Assembly: GCF_000429185.2 (NCBI RefSeq)
Contig: NZ_AUBJ02000001.1
Coordinates: 1,302,001-1,366,000, forward strand
Reading direction: 5' to 3'
Source of the DNA: Actinoalloteichus caeruleus DSM 43889
GTDB lineage: Bacteria > Actinomycetota > Actinomycetes > Mycobacteriales > Pseudonocardiaceae
DNA length: 64,000 nucleotides
In this document: piece by piece, positions 1 to 12,169 of the stretch
How positions within the stretch are numbered: the first letter of the stretch is position 1
How the letters are laid out: each line of letters starts with the position of its first letter
Notes under the pieces: model-generated
What the model was told of the DNA's origin: nothing
The model's input: only the letters and a program-made list of their open reading frames with translations
Databases searched by the model: none
Translations under genes and position numbers: made by a program

Positions 1-3000
1 GTCTCCACGTGGGTACGGATCCTGTCGACCTGCGCGGTCAGGGCCTGCTCGGACTTGGCCGAGACCACCCACGGGGTCACCACCGGAGCGGGCACCACAC
101 TGGCTTCGACCTTGACGTCCTCTGCCATCTCCGGGCTTTCGAGGATCACATGCGCGTTGGTGCCACTGATCCCGAACGAGGACACCCCCGCCCGCCGGGC
201 ACGACCGGTCTCCGGCCAGGACACCGGCTCCCGCACCAGATCCACCGCACCCGATTCCCAATCCACCTCACGACTGGGCTCATCCACGTGCAACGTCGCC
301 GGCACCACCCCATGCCGCATCGCCTGCACCATCTTGATCACACCCGCCACCCCCGCGGCGGCCTGCGTGTGACCCAGGTTCGACTTCACCGAACCCAACA
401 ACAACGCCCGATCCCGATCCCGCCCATACGTCGCCAACAACGCCTGCGCCTCGATCGGATCACCCAGCGTCGTCCCGGTACCGTGCGCCTCCACCACGTC
501 AACGTGCTCCGGGGCCACCCGGGCGTTGGCCAGGGCCTGCCGGATCACCCGCTGCTGCGAGGGACCGTTCGGCGCGGTCAACCCGTTGGACGCCCCGTCC
601 TGGTTGACCGCCGTGCCCCGCACCACCGCCAACACCGGATGCCCCAGCCTGCGGGCATCCGAGAGCTTCTCCACCAGCAGGACACCGACACCCTCGGACC
701 ACCCGGTCCCGTCCGCCGAGGCCGAGAACGACTTGCACCGGCCGTCACCCGCGAGACCGCCCTGACGCTCGAACTCCACGAACGTCCCCGGCGTCGCCAT
801 CACGGTCACACCCCCGGCCAGCGCCATCGAGCACTCGCCGGACCGCAACGCCTGGGCAGCCAGGTGCAGGGCCACCAACGACGAGGAACACGCCGTGTCC
901 ACCGTCATGGCCGGTCCTTCGAACCCGAACGTGTAAGCGACCCGACCGGACAACACGCTGCCCGTGTTCCCCAGTCCGAGGAACGCCTCGACGTCATCCG
1001 GTACGGCGCCGGCCCCGGTGGCGTAGTCGTGGTACATGACGCCGGCGAACACTCCGGTCCTGCTGCCCCGCAGCGAACCCGGATCGACACCCGCGTTCTC
1101 GAATGCCTCCCACGAGGCCTCCAGCAGCAGCCGCTGCTGCGGATCCATCGCCAGGGCCTCACGCGGCGAGATCCCGAAGAAGGCGGCATCGAAGTCCCCG
1201 GCGTCCGGGAGGAACCCGCCGAGACCGGTGATGTCCCATCCTCGGTCGCTCGGAAACCCCGTGACTCCGTCGCCCCCCTCGACCAGCAGGTTCCACAGCT
1301 CGTCCGGAGTGGACACCCCACCCGGGTAACGGCAGGACATCCCCACGATCGCGATCGGCTCGTCCACCGACGACACCGTCGGCGTGACCTCCACCCCCGC
1401 CGGCTTCGAATCCACCACTTGGGCGAGGAGGAACTCCGCCAGCACCGCCGGCGTCGGGTAGTCGAACACCAACGTCGCCGGCAACCGGAGACCAGTCGCC
1501 GCGTTCAACTGGTTCCGCAACTCGACCGCGGTCAACGAGTCGAAGCCCATCTCGTTGAACGCTTGGTCGACGCGCACGGCATCACCGGAGGTGTGCCCCA
1601 GGACCGCCGCGACTCGCGAGCGCACCAGCTCCAGCAGCCGCTCATGCTGCTCGTCCGGGGTGAGGCCCGTCAGCTCGTCGAGGGGTACCGACCCGACCGC
1701 TCGACGACGTTGGGACCGGACCAGGCCCCTCAGGAGCGGCGGAGGCCCGTCACGCAGGGCGCGAACGTCCAGGCGTGTCGGCACGACGAGGGGTCGGTCC
1801 GTCCTCCACGCGAGGTCAAGGAGCTCGACTCCGTGCTCGGGTGTGATGGGAGGGAACGCGGAGGCAGCGATGCGGCGGGTTCCCACGTGGGAGAGGGTGT
1901 CGGCCATGCCACCTTCGGCCCACGGCCCCCACGCCAACGACTGACCCGCCAAACCCAGGCCACGCCGGTACTGGGCCAGGCCATCCAGGAACGCGTTCGC
2001 CGCCGCGTAGTTGCCCTGCCCAGGAGAACCCAGCACCCCGGCCACCGACGAGAACACCACGAACATCGCCAGGTCCAGATCCCGGGTCACCTCATGCAGG
2101 TTCCACGCGCCCTCCACCTTCGGACGCAACACCGCATCGAACCGCTCCGGGGTCAACGACGAGAGCACCCCGTCATCGAGCACTCCCGCCGCGTGCACGA
2201 CACCCACCAGGGGGTGCTCCGCCGTGTTGTCGGCGATCACCCGAGCGAGCGCCTCGCGGTCCGCCACGTCGCACGCGACCGCCCGCACGTCCACGTCGAA
2301 CTCGGCCAGCCCGGCACCACCGGAGCCACCTCGGCTGAGCAACAGCAGATGGCGCACGCCGTACCGTTCCACCAGGTGCCTGGCCACGACCGTGCCCAGG
2401 GCACCACTGGCACCGGTGATCAGCACCGTGCCCCGTGGATCCACCACCGGTGGTTCGGCCCGTTCCGGAACCAGTCGAGCCAGCCTCGGTGCCACCAAGC
2501 GCCCGTCCCGCACGGCCAGTTGGGGTTCCTCGGCGACGAGTTCGGGCAGGTCCGTGCGGTCCTCGTCGAGGTCGACGAGGACGAACCGCCCGGGGTGTTC
2601 CGACTGGGCGGTCCGCAGCAGTCCCCACACCGCGGCCTGGGTCAGGTCCCGTCCCTCGGTGGCACCCCGGGTCACCACGATCCACGACCGCTCGTCCTCG
2701 GTGTCCTGCACCAGGGCGAGGACCTCGGCCAGGCGTTCCCGGACCTGGCCACCGGGCTCCAACCAGAGCACCTCGTGCGGCCCGGTCAGGGCAGCCCCCG
2801 AGACCGGAACCCAGTCCACGCCGAACAGCCCGTCCCGGTGGGCGGTGACGGGAGCGACCGGGCGCAGTGCCAACGAGCCCACCACGGCCACCGGCTGACC
2901 TGACCCGTCAGCGATCAGCAGCGAGAAACCGGTCCCCTCCCGGAGGATCCGGACCCGGGCGGCGGTGGCACCAACAGCGAACACCGACACGTCGGACCAC

Positions 3001-6000
3001 GAGAACGGCAACGACGCCGTCTCGTCACCGAAGAGCGCGATCCCGTGCAGGGCCGCGTCCAGCAGCGCCGGGTGCACCCCGTACCCGTCGACGGGTACGC
3101 CGTCGGGCAGGGCGACCTCGACGAGGACCTCGTCCTCGCCACGGCGCCAGGCCGCCCGAAGGCCCCGGAACACCGGGCCGTAGGACAGACCAACCTCATC
3201 AAGGCGTTCGTAGAGGCCCGCGACATCGACGGCGACGCCGTCGGCGGGGGGCCAGTCCGTGAGGTCCTCCGAGGCGGGCTCCCCCGCCGAGAGCACGCCT
3301 GCCGCGTGCGGCACCCACTCGTCGACCGTGGCCGAGTGGATGGTGAACGCCCGTCGGCCCTCGTCGTCCGGCGCCGCGACGGACACCTGCACCGCGGTAC
3401 CGCCCCGCTCGGGTAGCACCAACGGCGTCTCCACCGTCAGCTCGTCGACGACGCCGCACCCCACCTGCTCGCCGGCCCGCACCGCCAGTTCCACGAACGC
3501 CGTCCCCGGCACCAGGACCGAACCCGACACCACGTGATCGCGCAACCACGGATGAGAACCCTCGGACAACCGCCCGGTGAAAAGGAACTCGTCGGTCCGG
3601 GCGACGCGCACGGCCGCACCGAGCAGGGGGTGCTCCGCCGGCCGGAGTCCCACGGCTGACACGTCACCCGACCAGGCGGCGGAGCCGTCAGGCCAGTAGC
3701 GCTGGCGTTGGAACGCGTACGTCGGCACCTCCGCCAGCCGAGCCCCCGGGTACAGGGCGGCCCAGTTCACGTCCGTGCCCCGCACGAACACCCGCGCCAA
3801 CGCCCCCACCACCGTCTCCGGTTCGGGGCGGTCCCGGCGCAACACCGGAACGAACACGGCCTCGGGGGCGCAGTCCTGCCCCATCGCCGAGAGCACCCCG
3901 TCCGGACCCAACTCCAGGAACCGGGACACCCCCACCCCGCCCAACGCGGCCATGCCCTCGGCGAACCGGACGGTCTCCCGGACCTGCCGCACCCAGTACT
4001 CCGGGTCACACCACCCAGTCCCGGCCAGTGCACCGGTCACCGTGGACACCACCGGCACCACCGGCTCCCGGAACACCACCGAGGAGAGCACCGCCCGGTA
4101 CTCCGCCAGCATCGGGTCCATCAACCCGGAGTGGAAGGCATGGCTGACCCGCAACCACCGCACCCGGCGGTCACCCAACCGGTCCACCACCCCGGCCACC
4201 GCCGAGCGCTCACCGGAGAGCACCACCGCCGCCGGGCCGTTCACCGCCGCCAGCGACACCCCCGCCCCCACCAACAGGGGAATGACCTCGTCCTCGGTGG
4301 CCTCCACCGCCACCATCGCCCCACCCTCGGGTAGGGCCTGCATCAACCGGCCCCGTGCCGCCACCACCCGAGCGGCATCGGGCAGGTCCCACACCCCGGC
4401 CACGTGCGCCGCGGCCAGCTCCCCGATGGAATGACCCAGCAGGGAGTCCGGGACCACCCCCCAGGACTCGATCAACCGGAACAGGGCCACCTGCAGGGCG
4501 AACAACCCCGCCTGGGCGTACACCGTCCGATCCAGGACCCCAGCATCACCATCACCGTGGAAGACGGTGTTACGGATCGGTCGGTCGAGGTGCCGGTCGA
4601 GTTCGGCGCACACCGCGTCGAAGGCCTCGGCGAACACCGGGAACGCCTCGGCCAGTTCCCGGCCCATTCCGGGGCGTTGCGAGCCCTGACCGGTGAACAA
4701 CACCGCCAACCGACCCGCGGCGGCACTGCCCTGGATGACCTCGTCACCGACCAGAACCGCCCGGTGGTCGAACACCGACCTCCTGGTCAGCGAGTAGCCC
4801 ACGTCCACCGGATCCGAACCAGTGGTCTCCACGTGGGCACGGATCCTGTCGACCTGCGCGGTCAGGGCCTGCTCGGACTTGGCCGAGACCACCCACGGGG
4901 TCACCGGTAGGGCCTGCGCCGGAGCCGGCTCGTCCCCGAGTTCGACTCCTTCGAGGATCACATGGGCGTTGGTGCCACTGATCCCGAACGAGGACACCCC
5001 CGCCCGCCGGGCACGACCGGTCTCCGGCCAGGACACCGGCTCCCGCACCAGATCCACCGCACCCGATTCCCAATCCACCTCACGACTGGGCTCATCCACG
5101 TGCAACGTCGCCGGCACCACCCCATGCCGCATCGCCTGCACCATCTTGATCACACCCGCCACCCCCGCGGCGGCCTGCGTGTGACCCAGGTTCGACTTCA
5201 CCGAACCCAACAACAACGCCCGATCCCGATCCCGCCCATACGTCGCCAACAACGCCTGCGCCTCGATCGGATCACCCAGCGTCGTCCCGGTGCCGTGCGC
5301 CTCCACCACGTCAACGTGCTCCGGGGCCACCCGGGCGTTGGCCAGGGCCTGCCGGATCACCCGCTGCTGCGAGGGACCGTTCGGCGCGGTCAACCCGTTG
5401 GACGCCCCGTCCTGGTTGACCGCCGTGCCCCGCACCACCGCCAACACCGGATGCCCCAGCCTGCGGGCATCCGAGAGCTTCTCCACCAGCAGGACACCGA
5501 CACCCTCGGACCACCCGGTCCCGTCCGCCGAGGCCGAGAACGACTTGCACCGGCCGTCACCCGCGAGACCGCCCTGACGCTCGAACTCCACGAACGTCCC
5601 CGGCGTCGCCATCACGGTCACACCCCCGGCCAGGGCCATCGAGCACTCGCCGGACCGCAACGCCTGGGCAGCCAGGTGCAGGGCCACCAACGACGAGGAA
5701 CACGCCGTGTCCACCGTCATGGCCGGTCCTTCGAACCCGAACGTGTAAGCAACCCGACCAGACGCGACGCTGCCCGAGTTACCTGTTCCGCCATAGCCCT
5801 CGACCTCGGCCAGCCCGGCCAGGTGGGTGACGTAGTCGTGGTACATCAGCCCGGCGAACACCCCGGTGTCGCTCCCGCGCAGGGAGAGCGGGTCGACTCC
5901 GGCGTTCTCGATGGCTTCCCACGAGGCCTCCAGCAGCAGCCGCTGCTGCGGATCCATCGCCAGGGCCTCACGCGGCGAGATCCCGAAGAACGCCGGATCG

Positions 6001-9000
6001 AACTCGGCGGCCCCGGTCAGGAAACCCCCGAAACCCTCGACGTTCCAACCACGGTCGGCGGGGAACGGCCCCGTGCCGTCCCTCCCCGAGGCGACGAGGT
6101 CCCACAGCTCGTCCGGGGTGGACACACCCCCCGGGTACCGGCAACTCATGCCGACGATCGCGATGGGCTCGTCCACGTCCGACACGATCGGAGCGGACGC
6201 GACGACCACGGACTGCCGGCCGAGGACCTCCGCCAGTACGAACTCAGCCAGCTCGGCGGGGGTCGGGTAGTCGAACACGACGGTGGCCGACAGACGCAGC
6301 CCGGTCACCGAGTTGAGGCGGTTCCGAAGCTCCACCGCGGTCAGCGAATCGAACCCCGCATCCGAGAATGTCTGGTCGGGAGCCACGTCATCACCCGAGC
6401 CATGCCCGAGCACGACGGCGACCTGTGCCCGGACCAGCTCCAGGACGACCCGGGGCCGCTCCTCCTCGGGTAGTCCGACCAGGTCCGGTCCGGTGCCGGC
6501 CCGTCGCGGGCGGGAGGTACCGACCAGGTCCCGCAGAACCGGCGCGGTCTCGGACTGGGCGCGGACCGCTGGCAGGTCGAGATCCACTGGGAGGACCACC
6601 GCGCGGTCGGTTCCGAGTGCCGCGTCGAACAGACCGAGCGCGTCGGCCCGGGACAGCGCGCGCACCCCGTCACGTGCCATCCGCTGGCGGTCCGCGGGGG
6701 CGAGGGTGTCGGCCATGCCCTCGCCCGCCCACGGACCCCACGCGAGCGACTGGCCGACCAGCCCCAAGCTCCTCCGCTGGGCGGCGAGCCCGTCGAGGAA
6801 CGCGTTGGCCGCCGCGTAGTTCGCCTGTCCGGCCGAGCCCAGGGTCCCCGCGGCCGACGAGAACACCACGAACAGTGCCAGGTCCAGGTCCCGGGTCAGT
6901 TCGTGGAGGTTCCACGCCCCGTCCACCTTGGGCCGCAGGACGTTGGTGACCTGGTCGGCGTCGAGCGACTCGACCAGGCCGTCGTCGAGGACACCGGCGG
7001 TGTGCACCACGCCGGTCAGCGGGTGTTCCTCTGGCACGGTGGCGAGGGCGGCGGCGAGGCTGTCGCGGTCGGCGACGTCGCAGGCGACGAAGCGGGCACG
7101 GCTCCGTGACTCGGCGAGTTCGGCGACGAGTTCCGCCGCTCCTGGTGTGTCCGGGCCACGGCGGCCGAGCAGCAGCAGGTTCCGCACACCCCGTTCGGCC
7201 AGGTGCCGCGCGAGCGTGGCACCCAGCGCCCCGCCCGCGCCGGTCACCACCACCGTGCCGTCCGTCGCCAGGTCGGGGCCGGTGGGGGCGGCTGGCACCC
7301 GCGCCAGGCGTGGTACCAGCAGTTCGTCGCCGCGCACGGCGATCTGTGGCTCGCCCACGGCCAGGACGGCGGGCACGTCGACGTCTCCGTCGGCGTCGAC
7401 CAGCACGATCCGGCCCGGGTGTTCCGACTGCGCGGAACGCACCAGCCCCCACACTGCCGCGTGCGGGAGGTTCTCACCTGTCGCCGCGCCTCGGGTGACC
7501 AGGACGAGACGGGAGTCCTCGTCGACGAGGACCTTCCGCAGGACGGCGAGGACCTCGGAAACCGCACCGTGGGTGTCCTCGGCGACGGCGCCGCTGCCGG
7601 GGGCGACGGTGACCACGACTGCGTCGCGCGTCGTGTCGTCGCCGGATTCCGGCGCCGGCACCCAGGCCACTTCGTACAGGGAGTTCCGGCTCGGTTCCAC
7701 GAACGGGCCGGTCGAGATCGGGCGCAGGGCCAGTGCGTCGACGGTGGCGACCGGTGCGCCCGTCGCGTCCGCGAGTCGAACCGAGACGCCGGTGCCCGTG
7801 TCGGTGGCGGAGACCCGGACCCGCAGCGCGCGCAGCTCGGCGCCGGCCCCGTCGAGGAACGCCAGTTCGGACCAGGAGAACGGCAGTGACAGCTCGGCCT
7901 CGCCGAGGAGTGGGACCGCGTGCAGGGCGGTGTCCAACAGCACGGGGTGCAGCCCGTAGCCGGTGACCGGCAGGTCCTCCCCGATCCGGACCTCGGCGAA
8001 GACCTCGTCCCCTCGGCGCCACGCGGCTCGCAACCCCCGGAAGGCCGGCCCGTAGTGCATCCCCGACTCGGCGAGTCGCGCGTAGTGGTCAGCGACCGGG
8101 ATCTCCACCGATCCCGGGGGCGGCCAGACGACCGACCAGTCCGCCGTGGTCGGCCGCACCCGGTCCCGACCGAGGACTCCGGTCGCGTGGCGGACCCAGG
8201 TCTCGTCCTGCTCGCCCGGCGCGCGGACGAACACGCTGATCGCCCGGTTCCCGGCGTCGTCCTCCGCCGTGGCGGTGACCTGGAGGTGGAGGTCGCCGCG
8301 GTCCGGCACCACCACCGGCCGGACCAGCGTCAACTCCTCAGGTGTCCCGTGCCCCAACCGCTGCGCGACGTGCCGGGCGAGTTCCACCATCGCGGCTCCG
8401 GGCAGGACCGGCTGGTCCGCCACATGGTGGTCCGCCAGCCAGGGGTGTTCCGCCCTGGTCACGCGACCGGTGAACAGGGCTTCTCCGGTGTCGGCGTGGT
8501 GGACCACGGAGGCGAGCAACGGGTGTCCACCCGCCGCCAGGCCGAGCGACGAGGGGTCGCCCGGGGCGCCGTCGGCCGGCCGCAGCCAGTAGTGGCGGCG
8601 TTGGAACGCGTAGGTCGGCAGGTCGACCAGGCGGGCTTCGGACCCCGCGAAGAAGGCGGGCCAGTTCACTGGCACGCCACGCACATGCAGGGCCGCGACG
8701 GCGGCCACGACCGCACGCGGCTCCGGGGAGTTCCGGCGCAGCGTGTTCACGAACGCCAGGTCGTCGCCGGGTAGGCAGTCCTGGGCCAGCACGGTCAACA
8801 CGGCGTCAGGGCCGAGTTCGACGAACGTGGACACGTTCCGCCTGGCGAGGCAGGCCATGCCGTCGGCGAACCGGACGGTCTCGCGCACGTGCCGCACCCA
8901 GTACTCGGGGTCGCGCAGCTCCTCCGACACCACTTCGCCGGTCAGGTTGGACACGACGGGTGTCCGGGGCTGGAGGAAGGTGAGGCTGGCCGCGACGGTC

Positions 9001-11228
9001 CGGAACTCGGCCAGCATGTCCGCCATCCGGGCCGAGTGGAAGGCGTGGCTGACGCGCAGGCGGCGTGCCGTGCGCCCGTCGAACCGCGCCACCACCCCGG
9101 CGACGGCGTCCTCGTCACCGGACAGCACCACCGAGGTGGGGCCGTTCACGGCGGCCAGCGACACCCGGTCGGTGAGCAGCGGCAGGACCTCGTCCTCGGT
9201 GGCTCGCAGAGCCACCATGGCGCCGCCCGCCGGCAGCGCGCCCATCAGCCTGCTCCTGGCCGCGACCAGGGCGCACGCGTCGGGCAGGGTCAACACCCCG
9301 GCGGTGTGGGCGGCCGCCAACTCGCCGATGGAGTGGCCGAGCAGGTAGTCGGGTGTGAGTCCCCAGGACTCCAGGAGCCGGAACAGCGCCACCTCGACGG
9401 CGAACAACCCGGCCTGGGCGTGCTCGGTGCGGTCGATCAGCTCCCCACCGCCGAACACGATGTCGCGGACCGAGTGGCCGGTGTGCCGTTCCAGTTCGGC
9501 GCACACCTCGTCGAAGGCGAGCGCGAAGGCCGGGTACTCGGCGTGCAGTTCCTGGCCCATGCCTGGTCGCTGGGAGCCCTGCCCGGAGAACAGGAACGCG
9601 GTCTTCCCCCGTGCCGCCGTTCCCCGCACGGCGGTCCCGAGATCGTCGAGGCCCGCGGCGTCGAACACGACGGCACGCTCGCGCAGCGCGGCGCGGCTGG
9701 TCGCCAGGGTCCAGGCGACGTCCACGTCCTCGACCGCCGCTCCCTCGAGGTGGGCTCTCAGCGTGGCGGCCTGGGCACGCAGCGCGGCGTCCGTCCTGGC
9801 CGAGAGGACCCACGGGATGACGGGTGGGGCGGCCCGCTCGACCACGGCCGTCTCGTCCGGGGAATGCTCGAGGATGACGTGGGCGTTCGTACCGCTGACC
9901 CCGAAGGAGGACACGCCGGCCCGTCGAACCCCCGTGCCGGGTGACCACGGCACGGGCTCGGTCAGGAGGCGCACGGCACCGCTCGTCCAGTCCACCTGAC
10001 CGGTTGGGGCGTCGACGTGGAGGGTCTTCGGCAGGACACCATGCCGCATGGCCATCACCATCTTGATGACACCGGCGATGCCCGCGGCGGCCTGGGTGTG
10101 CCCGAGGTTCGACTTGACCGAGCCGAGCCACAGCGGGCGGTCGTCCGGCCGTTCCCTCCCGTAGGTGTCGAGCAGCGCCTGCGCCTCGATGGGATCACCG
10201 AGGGTCGTCCCGGTACCGTGCGCCTCGACGGCGTCCACATCGGCCGTGTCCAGGCCGGCCTGGGCCAGTGCCTGTCGGATGACCCGCTGCTGCGACGGCC
10301 CGTTCGGGGCGGTCAACCCGTTGGAGGCACCGTCCTGGTTGACGGCGGAACCCCGGATGACAGCGAGTACCTGGTGGCCGTTGCGCCGGGCGTCGGACAA
10401 CCGCTCCAGCAGCAGGACCCCAACTCCCTCCGACCAACCGGTGCCGTCGGCGGCCGCCGCGAAGGACTTGCAACGGCCGTCCTTGGCGAGCCCCTGTTGC
10501 CGGATGAAGTCGGTGAACACGGTGGTGTTGGGCATGACGGTCACGCCGCTGGCGAGGGCGAGGGTGCACTCCCCCGCGCGCAGCGCGCGGGACGCCCAGT
10601 GCAGGGCGACGAGGGAGGACGAGCACGCGGTGTCGATGGTGACGGCCGGTCCCTCGAAGCCGAAGGTGTAGGCGACCCTGCCGGAGAGGACGCTGCCCGA
10701 GTTCCCGACGCCGACGAACGCCCGCACGTCGTCGGGTACGTCGCCGGCGCCGGTGCCGTAGTCGTGGTACATCAGGCCGGCGAAGACGCCGGTCCGGCTG
10801 CCCTTGAGGGTCAACGGGTCGATCCCGGCCCGTTCGAAGGTCTCCCACGAGGTTTCCAGCAGCAGCCGCTGCTGCGGGTCCACCGCCAGGGCCTCGCGCG
10901 GCGAGATACCGAAGAAGTCCGCGTCGAACTCGGCGGCGTCGTGGAGGAATCCCCCCTGGACGTCGAACACGTCCCGGGTGCCGCCGAACAGGCGCTCGAG
11001 GTCCCACCCCCGGTTCGTCGGGAAGGGACCGATTCCGTCGCCGCCGGCGGCCACGAGGCGCCACAGGTCCTCCGGGCTGGCCACGGCGCCTGGGTAGCGG
11101 CAGCTCATGCCGACGATCGCGATGGGTTCGCGCTCGCCGTCCTCGACGTCGCGGAGGCGCTGCCGTGTTCTGCGGAGGTCCGTCGTGACGCGTCTCAGGT
11201 AGTCGCGCAGCTTCTCTTCGTTGTCCAT
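1..11228 (-). CDS. Modular type I polyketide synthase (PKS B), 3' end beyond window
   Basis: The open frame starts at the ATG at 11228 and runs off the left edge. The first ~30 residues are a short charged docking segment. Module 1: KS (~35-450, DTACSSS ~196), AT with GHSIGE (~631) and HAFH (~728), both malonyl-CoA signatures, DH (His in [12 protein letters not shown] ~936; [10 protein letters not shown] ~1098), KR (TGAGGALG ~1330, LDD motif so B-type, Tyr ~1470), ACP (GFDSL ~1626). Module 2: KS (~1690-2090), AT with GHSIGE and HAFH (malonyl), DH ([11 protein letters not shown] ~2566), B-type KR (~2938-3073), ACP (GFDSL ~3228). Module 3: KS (~3294-3690), then truncated. There is no ER, and both complete modules should leave a double bond. 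Frame was checked at several catalytic motifs. The gene is read after PKS A in transcription order, so it probably receives that chain. Its promoter is the AGGGG element at 11416-11470, which leaves a ~180-nt leader. Confidence 0.95.
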   Translation of the reverse strand, partial: MDNEEKLRDYLRRVTTDLRRTRQRLRDVEDGEREPIAIVGMSCRYPGAVASPEDLWRLVAAGGDGIGPFPTNRGWDLERLFGGTRDVFDVQGGFLHDAAEFDADFFGISPREALAVDPQQRLLLETSWETFERAGIDPLTLKGSRTGVFAGLMYHDYGTGAGDVPDDVRAFVGVGNSGSVLSGRVAYTFGFEGPAVTIDTACSSSLVALHWASRALRAGECTLALASGVTVMPNTTVFTDFIRQQGLAKDGRCKSFAAAADGTGWSEGVGVLLLERLSDARRNGHQVLAVIRGSAVNQDGASNGLTAPNGPSQQRVIRQALAQAGLDTADVDAVEAHGTGTTLGDPIEAQALLDTYGRERPDDRPLWLGSVKSNLGHTQAAAGIAGVIKMVMAMRHGVLPKTLHVDAPTGQVDWTSGAVRLLTEPVPWSPGTGVRRAGVSSFGVSGTNAHVILEHSPDETAVVERAAPPVIPWVLSARTDAALRAQAATLRAHLEGAAVEDVDVAWTLATSRAALRERAVVFDAAGLDDLGTAVRGTAARGKTAFLFSGQGSQRPGMGQELHAEYPAFALAFDEVCAELERHTGHSVRDIVFGGGELIDRTEHAQAGLFAVEVALFRLLESWGLTPDYLLGHSIGELAAAHTAGVLTLPDACALVAARSRLMGALPAGGAMVALRATEDEVLPLLTDRVSLAAVNGPTSVVLSGDEDAVAGVVARFDGRTARRLRVSHAFHSARMADMLAEFRTVAASLTFLQPRTPVVSNLTGEVVSEELRDPEYWVRHVRETVRFADGMACLARRNVSTFVELGPDAVLTVLAQDCLPGDDLAFVNTLRRNSPEPRAVVAAVAALHVRGVPVNWPAFFAGSEARLVDLPTYAFQRRHYWLRPADGAPGDPSSLGLAAGGHPLLASVVHHADTGEALFTGRVTRAEHPWLADHHVADQPVLPGAAMVELARHVAQRLGHGTPEELTLVRPVVVPDRGDLHLQVTATAEDDAGNRAISVFVRAPGEQDETWVRHATGVLGRDRVRPTTADWSVVWPPPGSVEIPVADHYARLAESGMHYGPAFRGLRAAWRRGDEVFAEVRIGEDLPVTGYGLHPVLLDTALHAVPLLGEAELSLPFSWSELAFLDGAGAELRALRVRVSATDTGTGVSVRLADATGAPVATVDALALRPISTGPFVEPSRNSLYEVAWVPAPESGDDTTRDAVVVTVAPGSGAVAEDTHGAVSEVLAVLRKVLVDEDSRLVLVTRGAATGENLPHAAVWGLVRSAQSEHPGRIVLVDADGDVDVPAVLAVGEPQIAVRGDELLVPRLARVPAAPTGPDLATDGTVVVTGAGGALGATLARHLAERGVRNLLLLGRRGPDTPGAAELVAELAESRSRARFVACDVADRDSLAAALATVPEEHPLTGVVHTAGVLDDGLVESLDADQVTNVLRPKVDGAWNLHELTRDLDLALFVVFSSAAGTLGSAGQANYAAANAFLDGLAAQRRSLGLVGQSLAWGPWAGEGMADTLAPADRQRMARDGVRALSRADALGLFDAALGTDRAVVLPVDLDLPAVRAQSETAPVLRDLVGTSRPRRAGTGPDLVGLPEEERPRVVLELVRAQVAVVLGHGSGDDVAPDQTFSDAGFDSLTAVELRNRLNSVTGLRLSATVVFDYPTPAELAEFVLAEVLGRQSVVVASAPIVSDVDEPIAIVGMSCRYPGGVSTPDELWDLVASGRDGTGPFPADRGWNVEGFGGFLTGAAEFDPAFFGISPREALAMDPQQRLLLEASWEAIENAGVDPLSLRGSDTGVFAGLMYHDYVTHLAGLAEVEGYGGTGNSGSVASGRVAYTFGFEGPAMTVDTACSSSLVALHLAAQALRSGECSMALAGGVTVMATPGTFVEFERQGGLAGDGRCKSFSASADGTGWSEGVGVLLVEKLSDARRLGHPVLAVVRGTAVNQDGASNGLTAPNGPSQQRVIRQALANARVAPEHVDVVEAHGTGTTLGDPIEAQALLATYGRDRDRALLLGSVKSNLGHTQAAAGVAGVIKMVQAMRHGVVPATLHVDEPSREVDWESGAVDLVREPVSWPETGRARRAGVSSFGISGTNAHVILEGVELGDEPAPAQALPVTPWVVSAKSEQALTAQVDRIRAHVETTGSDPVDVGYSLTRRSVFDHRAVLVGDEVIQGSAAAGRLAVLFTGQGSQRPGMGRELAEAFPVFAEAFDAVCAELDRHLDRPIRNTVFHGDGDAGVLDRTVYAQAGLFALQVALFRLIESWGVVPDSLLGHSIGELAAAHVAGVWDLPDAARVVAARGRLMQALPEGGAMVAVEATEDEVIPLLVGAGVSLAAVNGPAAVVLSGERSAVAGVVDRLGDRRVRWLRVSHAFHSGLMDPMLAEYRAVLSSVVFREPVVPVVSTVTGALAGTGWCDPEYWVRQVRETVRFAEGMAALGGVGVSRFLELGPDGVLSAMGQDCAPEAVFVPVLRRDRPEPETVVGALARVFVRGTDVNWAALYPGARLAEVPTYAFQRQRYWPDGSAAWSGDVSAVGLRPAEHPLLGAAVRVARTDEFLFTGRLSEGSHPWLRDHVVSGSVLVPGTAFVELAVRAGEQVGCGVVDELTVETPLVLPERGGTAVQVSVAAPDDEGRRAFTIHSATVDEWVPHAAGVLSAGEPASEDLTDWPPADGVAVDVAGLYERLDEVGLSYGPVFRGLRAAWRRGEDEVLVEVALPDGVPVDGYGVHPALLDAALHGIALFGDETASLPFSWSDVSVFAVGATAARVRILREGTGFSLLIADGSGQPVAVVGSLALRPVAPVTAHRDGLFGVDWVPVSGAALTGPHEVLWLEPGGQVRERLAEVLALVQDTEDERSWIVVTRGATEGRDLTQAAVWGLLRTAQSEHPGRFVLVDLDEDRTDLPELVAEEPQLAVRDGRLVAPRLARLVPERAEPPVVDPRGTVLITGASGALGTVVARHLVERYGVRHLLLLSRGGSGGAGLAEFDVDVRAVACDVADREALARVIADNTAEHPLVGVVHAAGVLDDGVLSSLTPERFDAVLRPKVEGAWNLHEVTRDLDLAMFVVFSSVAGVLGSPGQGNYAAANAFLDGLAQYRRGLGLAGQSLAWGPWAEGGMADTLSHVGTRRIAASAFPPITPEHGVELLDLAWRTDRPLVVPTRLDVRALRDGPPPLLRGLVRSQRRRAVGSVPLDELTGLTPDEQHERLLELVRSRVAAVLGHTSGDAVRVDQAFNEMGFDSLTAVELRNQLNAATGLRLPATLVFDYPTPAVLAEFLLAQVVDSKPAGVEVTPTVSSVDEPIAIVGMSCRYPGGVSTPDELWNLLVEGGDGVTGFPSDRGWDITGLGGFLPDAGDFDAAFFGISPREALAMDPQQRLLLEASWEAFENAGVDPGSLRGSRTGVFAGVMYHDYATGAGAVPDDVEAFLGLGNTGSVLSGRVAYTFGFEGPAMTVDTACSSSLVALHLAAQALRSGECSMALAGGVTVMATPGTFVEFERQGGLAGDGRCKSFSASADGTGWSEGVGVLLVEKLSDARRLGHPVLAVVRGTAVNQDGASNGLTAPNGPSQQRVIRQALANARVAPEHVDVVEAHGTGTTLGDPIEAQALLATYGRDRDRALLLGSVKSNLGHTQAAAGVAGVIKMVQAMRHGVVPATLHVDEPSREVDWESGAVDLVREPVSWPETGRARRAGVSSFGISGTNAHVILESPEMAEDVKVEASVVPAPVVTPWVVSAKSEQALTAQVDRIRTHVE
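138..938. repeat. 801-bp near-identical KS copy (partner 4950-5750)
   Basis: This stretch encodes most of the third KS of PKS B and matches 4950-5750 in the second KS, 4812 bp away in the same orientation. I find only three differences in 801 bp (positions 153, 480 and 822), and all are synonymous. A second matching block, 1-81 against 4825-4905, has one difference and a 12-bp length change in the linker, so the similarity continues past the window edge. The first KS of the gene (~9.9-11.1 kb) is clearly diverged. Recent intragenic duplication or gene conversion is inferred. Confidence 0.9.
4950..5750. repeat. 801-bp near-identical KS copy (partner 138-938)
   Basis: This is the second copy of the KS repeat in PKS B, encoding the KS of module 2. 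The similarity drops sharply just beyond the active-site region towards the KS N-terminus (past 5750), then resumes for about 90 bp around 5920-6000 against 1110-1190. A patchwork like this fits gene conversion better than one simple duplication. Confidence 0.88.
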
Positions 11229-11415
11229 CAACCCAACCCCATCGCCGCGATCAACAGGAGAGGACCGACCACTCGCGACGGTCGGACCCGCCCCTCCCAT
11301 TGGGCAACAACCTGCGGCCTCCGGAACAGTTGGGAAACACCGAGGCGACTACCGCGAACACGCGAATTCCCGCACATCGACCGGTGTCGCACACCGGGTT
11401 GTCCACTTACCGGGA

Positions 11416-11470
11416 AACCTACGGTGGGGACTGCCGACGAACAACCCCTAAGGGGACACCCCCCACCCCT
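11416..11470 (-). promoter_or_regulatory. AGGGG-box promoter of PKS B
   Basis: Read on the minus strand, AGGGG boxes lie at 11466-11470 and 11445-11449 (21 bp, two turns, apart). Exactly 23 nt follow the second box before TAGGTT at 11416-11421. The second box also sits in the palindrome CCCCTAAGGGG. The same layout precedes five other cluster units. The predicted transcript start is near 11409, giving an unusually long leader of ~180 nt before the PKS B ATG. Confidence 0.6.
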
Positions 11471-11672
11471 GTCGTCCCACTACCCCGCGCACGGCTCCCG
11501 CTGCTCGCGCTGGCTCCGCGCCCGACGGCGCGTCCGAGGACGCCAGCACTCCGCGGGCAGCCCCACTACCAGCGACGACGTGATGACGATCAGGAGGATG
11601 CCGAGCTCGGGTACGAGGTCGACGGGCGGCGCGCGGACCACGACGGCACGGGCGGCGGCCACCGGGAAACGC

Positions 11673-11695
11673 CCGTCCCCACAGTGCGGGGACGG
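11673..11695. promoter_or_regulatory. Inverted repeat, possible operator or terminator
   Basis: CCGTCCCC and GGGGACGG form perfect 8-bp arms around a 7-nt loop (11681-11687). No T-tract follows on either side. It lies ~200 bp upstream of the PKS B promoter element, so it may be a protein-binding dyad or a weak terminator for the upstream regulator gene. Function is inferred only. Confidence 0.35.
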
Positions 11696-11882
11696 CGCCG
11701 CGCGAATTCGGAATGGGGCGCCGATTTTCCCGGTCCGCATTCCCGCGTGGCGTTTTCGATCGGGTGCGTCGGCGGGTGAGGATGAAAGGGAACCGATTCA
11801 TCACGGTACCCGAGAACAATGACCCGTGAAACGACGCGTTAGCGATCCCCTCGGTGCGCCGGGTCCCCGGATCTGGACGTGC

Positions 11883-11914
11883 GCATCGCGACGGCGGCCA
11901 CGCCGTCGCGATGC
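11883..11914. terminator. Strong 13-bp hairpin downstream of LAL gene
   Basis: A perfect 13-bp stem (11883-11895 pairing with 11902-11914) closes on a 6-nt loop, about 255 bp beyond the stop of the minus-strand LAL gene. It has no U-tract, which is common in high-GC actinomycete terminators. It would separate the regulator transcript from the PKS B promoter. Confidence 0.5.
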
Positions 11915-12169
11915 TCAGGAACGGGGACAGCGGTTGCCCGGCGGCGACGGCGGATCGACGGGCGGAGGGACCGCACGGCGGGCCCGCACCGCTGACCACG
12001 AGCGCGAGCCACTGGTCGATCCCGGCGAGCGGAGGCCGCGGTATGGCCCGGCCGGAGGTCCACGTCGAGCGCGACCGCCCAGACGAGCTCGGGACGTCGG
12101 CCCGGACCGGAGCCGACGTGCCCCCTGGTCGGTCACGACCGGGTCCGGGGAGTCCTCCGCTGGCCCACG

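Larger units (their letters stand above)
11229..12169. other. Intergenic region between PKS B and the first LAL gene
   Basis: About 940 bp without a supportable gene. It holds the PKS B promoter element (11416-11470), an inverted repeat at 11673-11695 (8-bp arms, 7-nt loop) and a strong hairpin at 11883-11914. The segment 11700-11830 is visibly less GC-rich than the surrounding genes. Short ORFs on both strands lack ribosome sites and family-like sequence. Confidence 0.6.

Noticed and set aside
9-2903. 964-codon plus-strand open frame, with similar ones at 4962-6473, 8889-9944 and 29193-31790
   Set aside because: These lie antisense to PKS domains, translate to Arg/His/Gln/Gly-rich sequence without family features, and arise from GC-rich codon bias of the real minus-strand gene.
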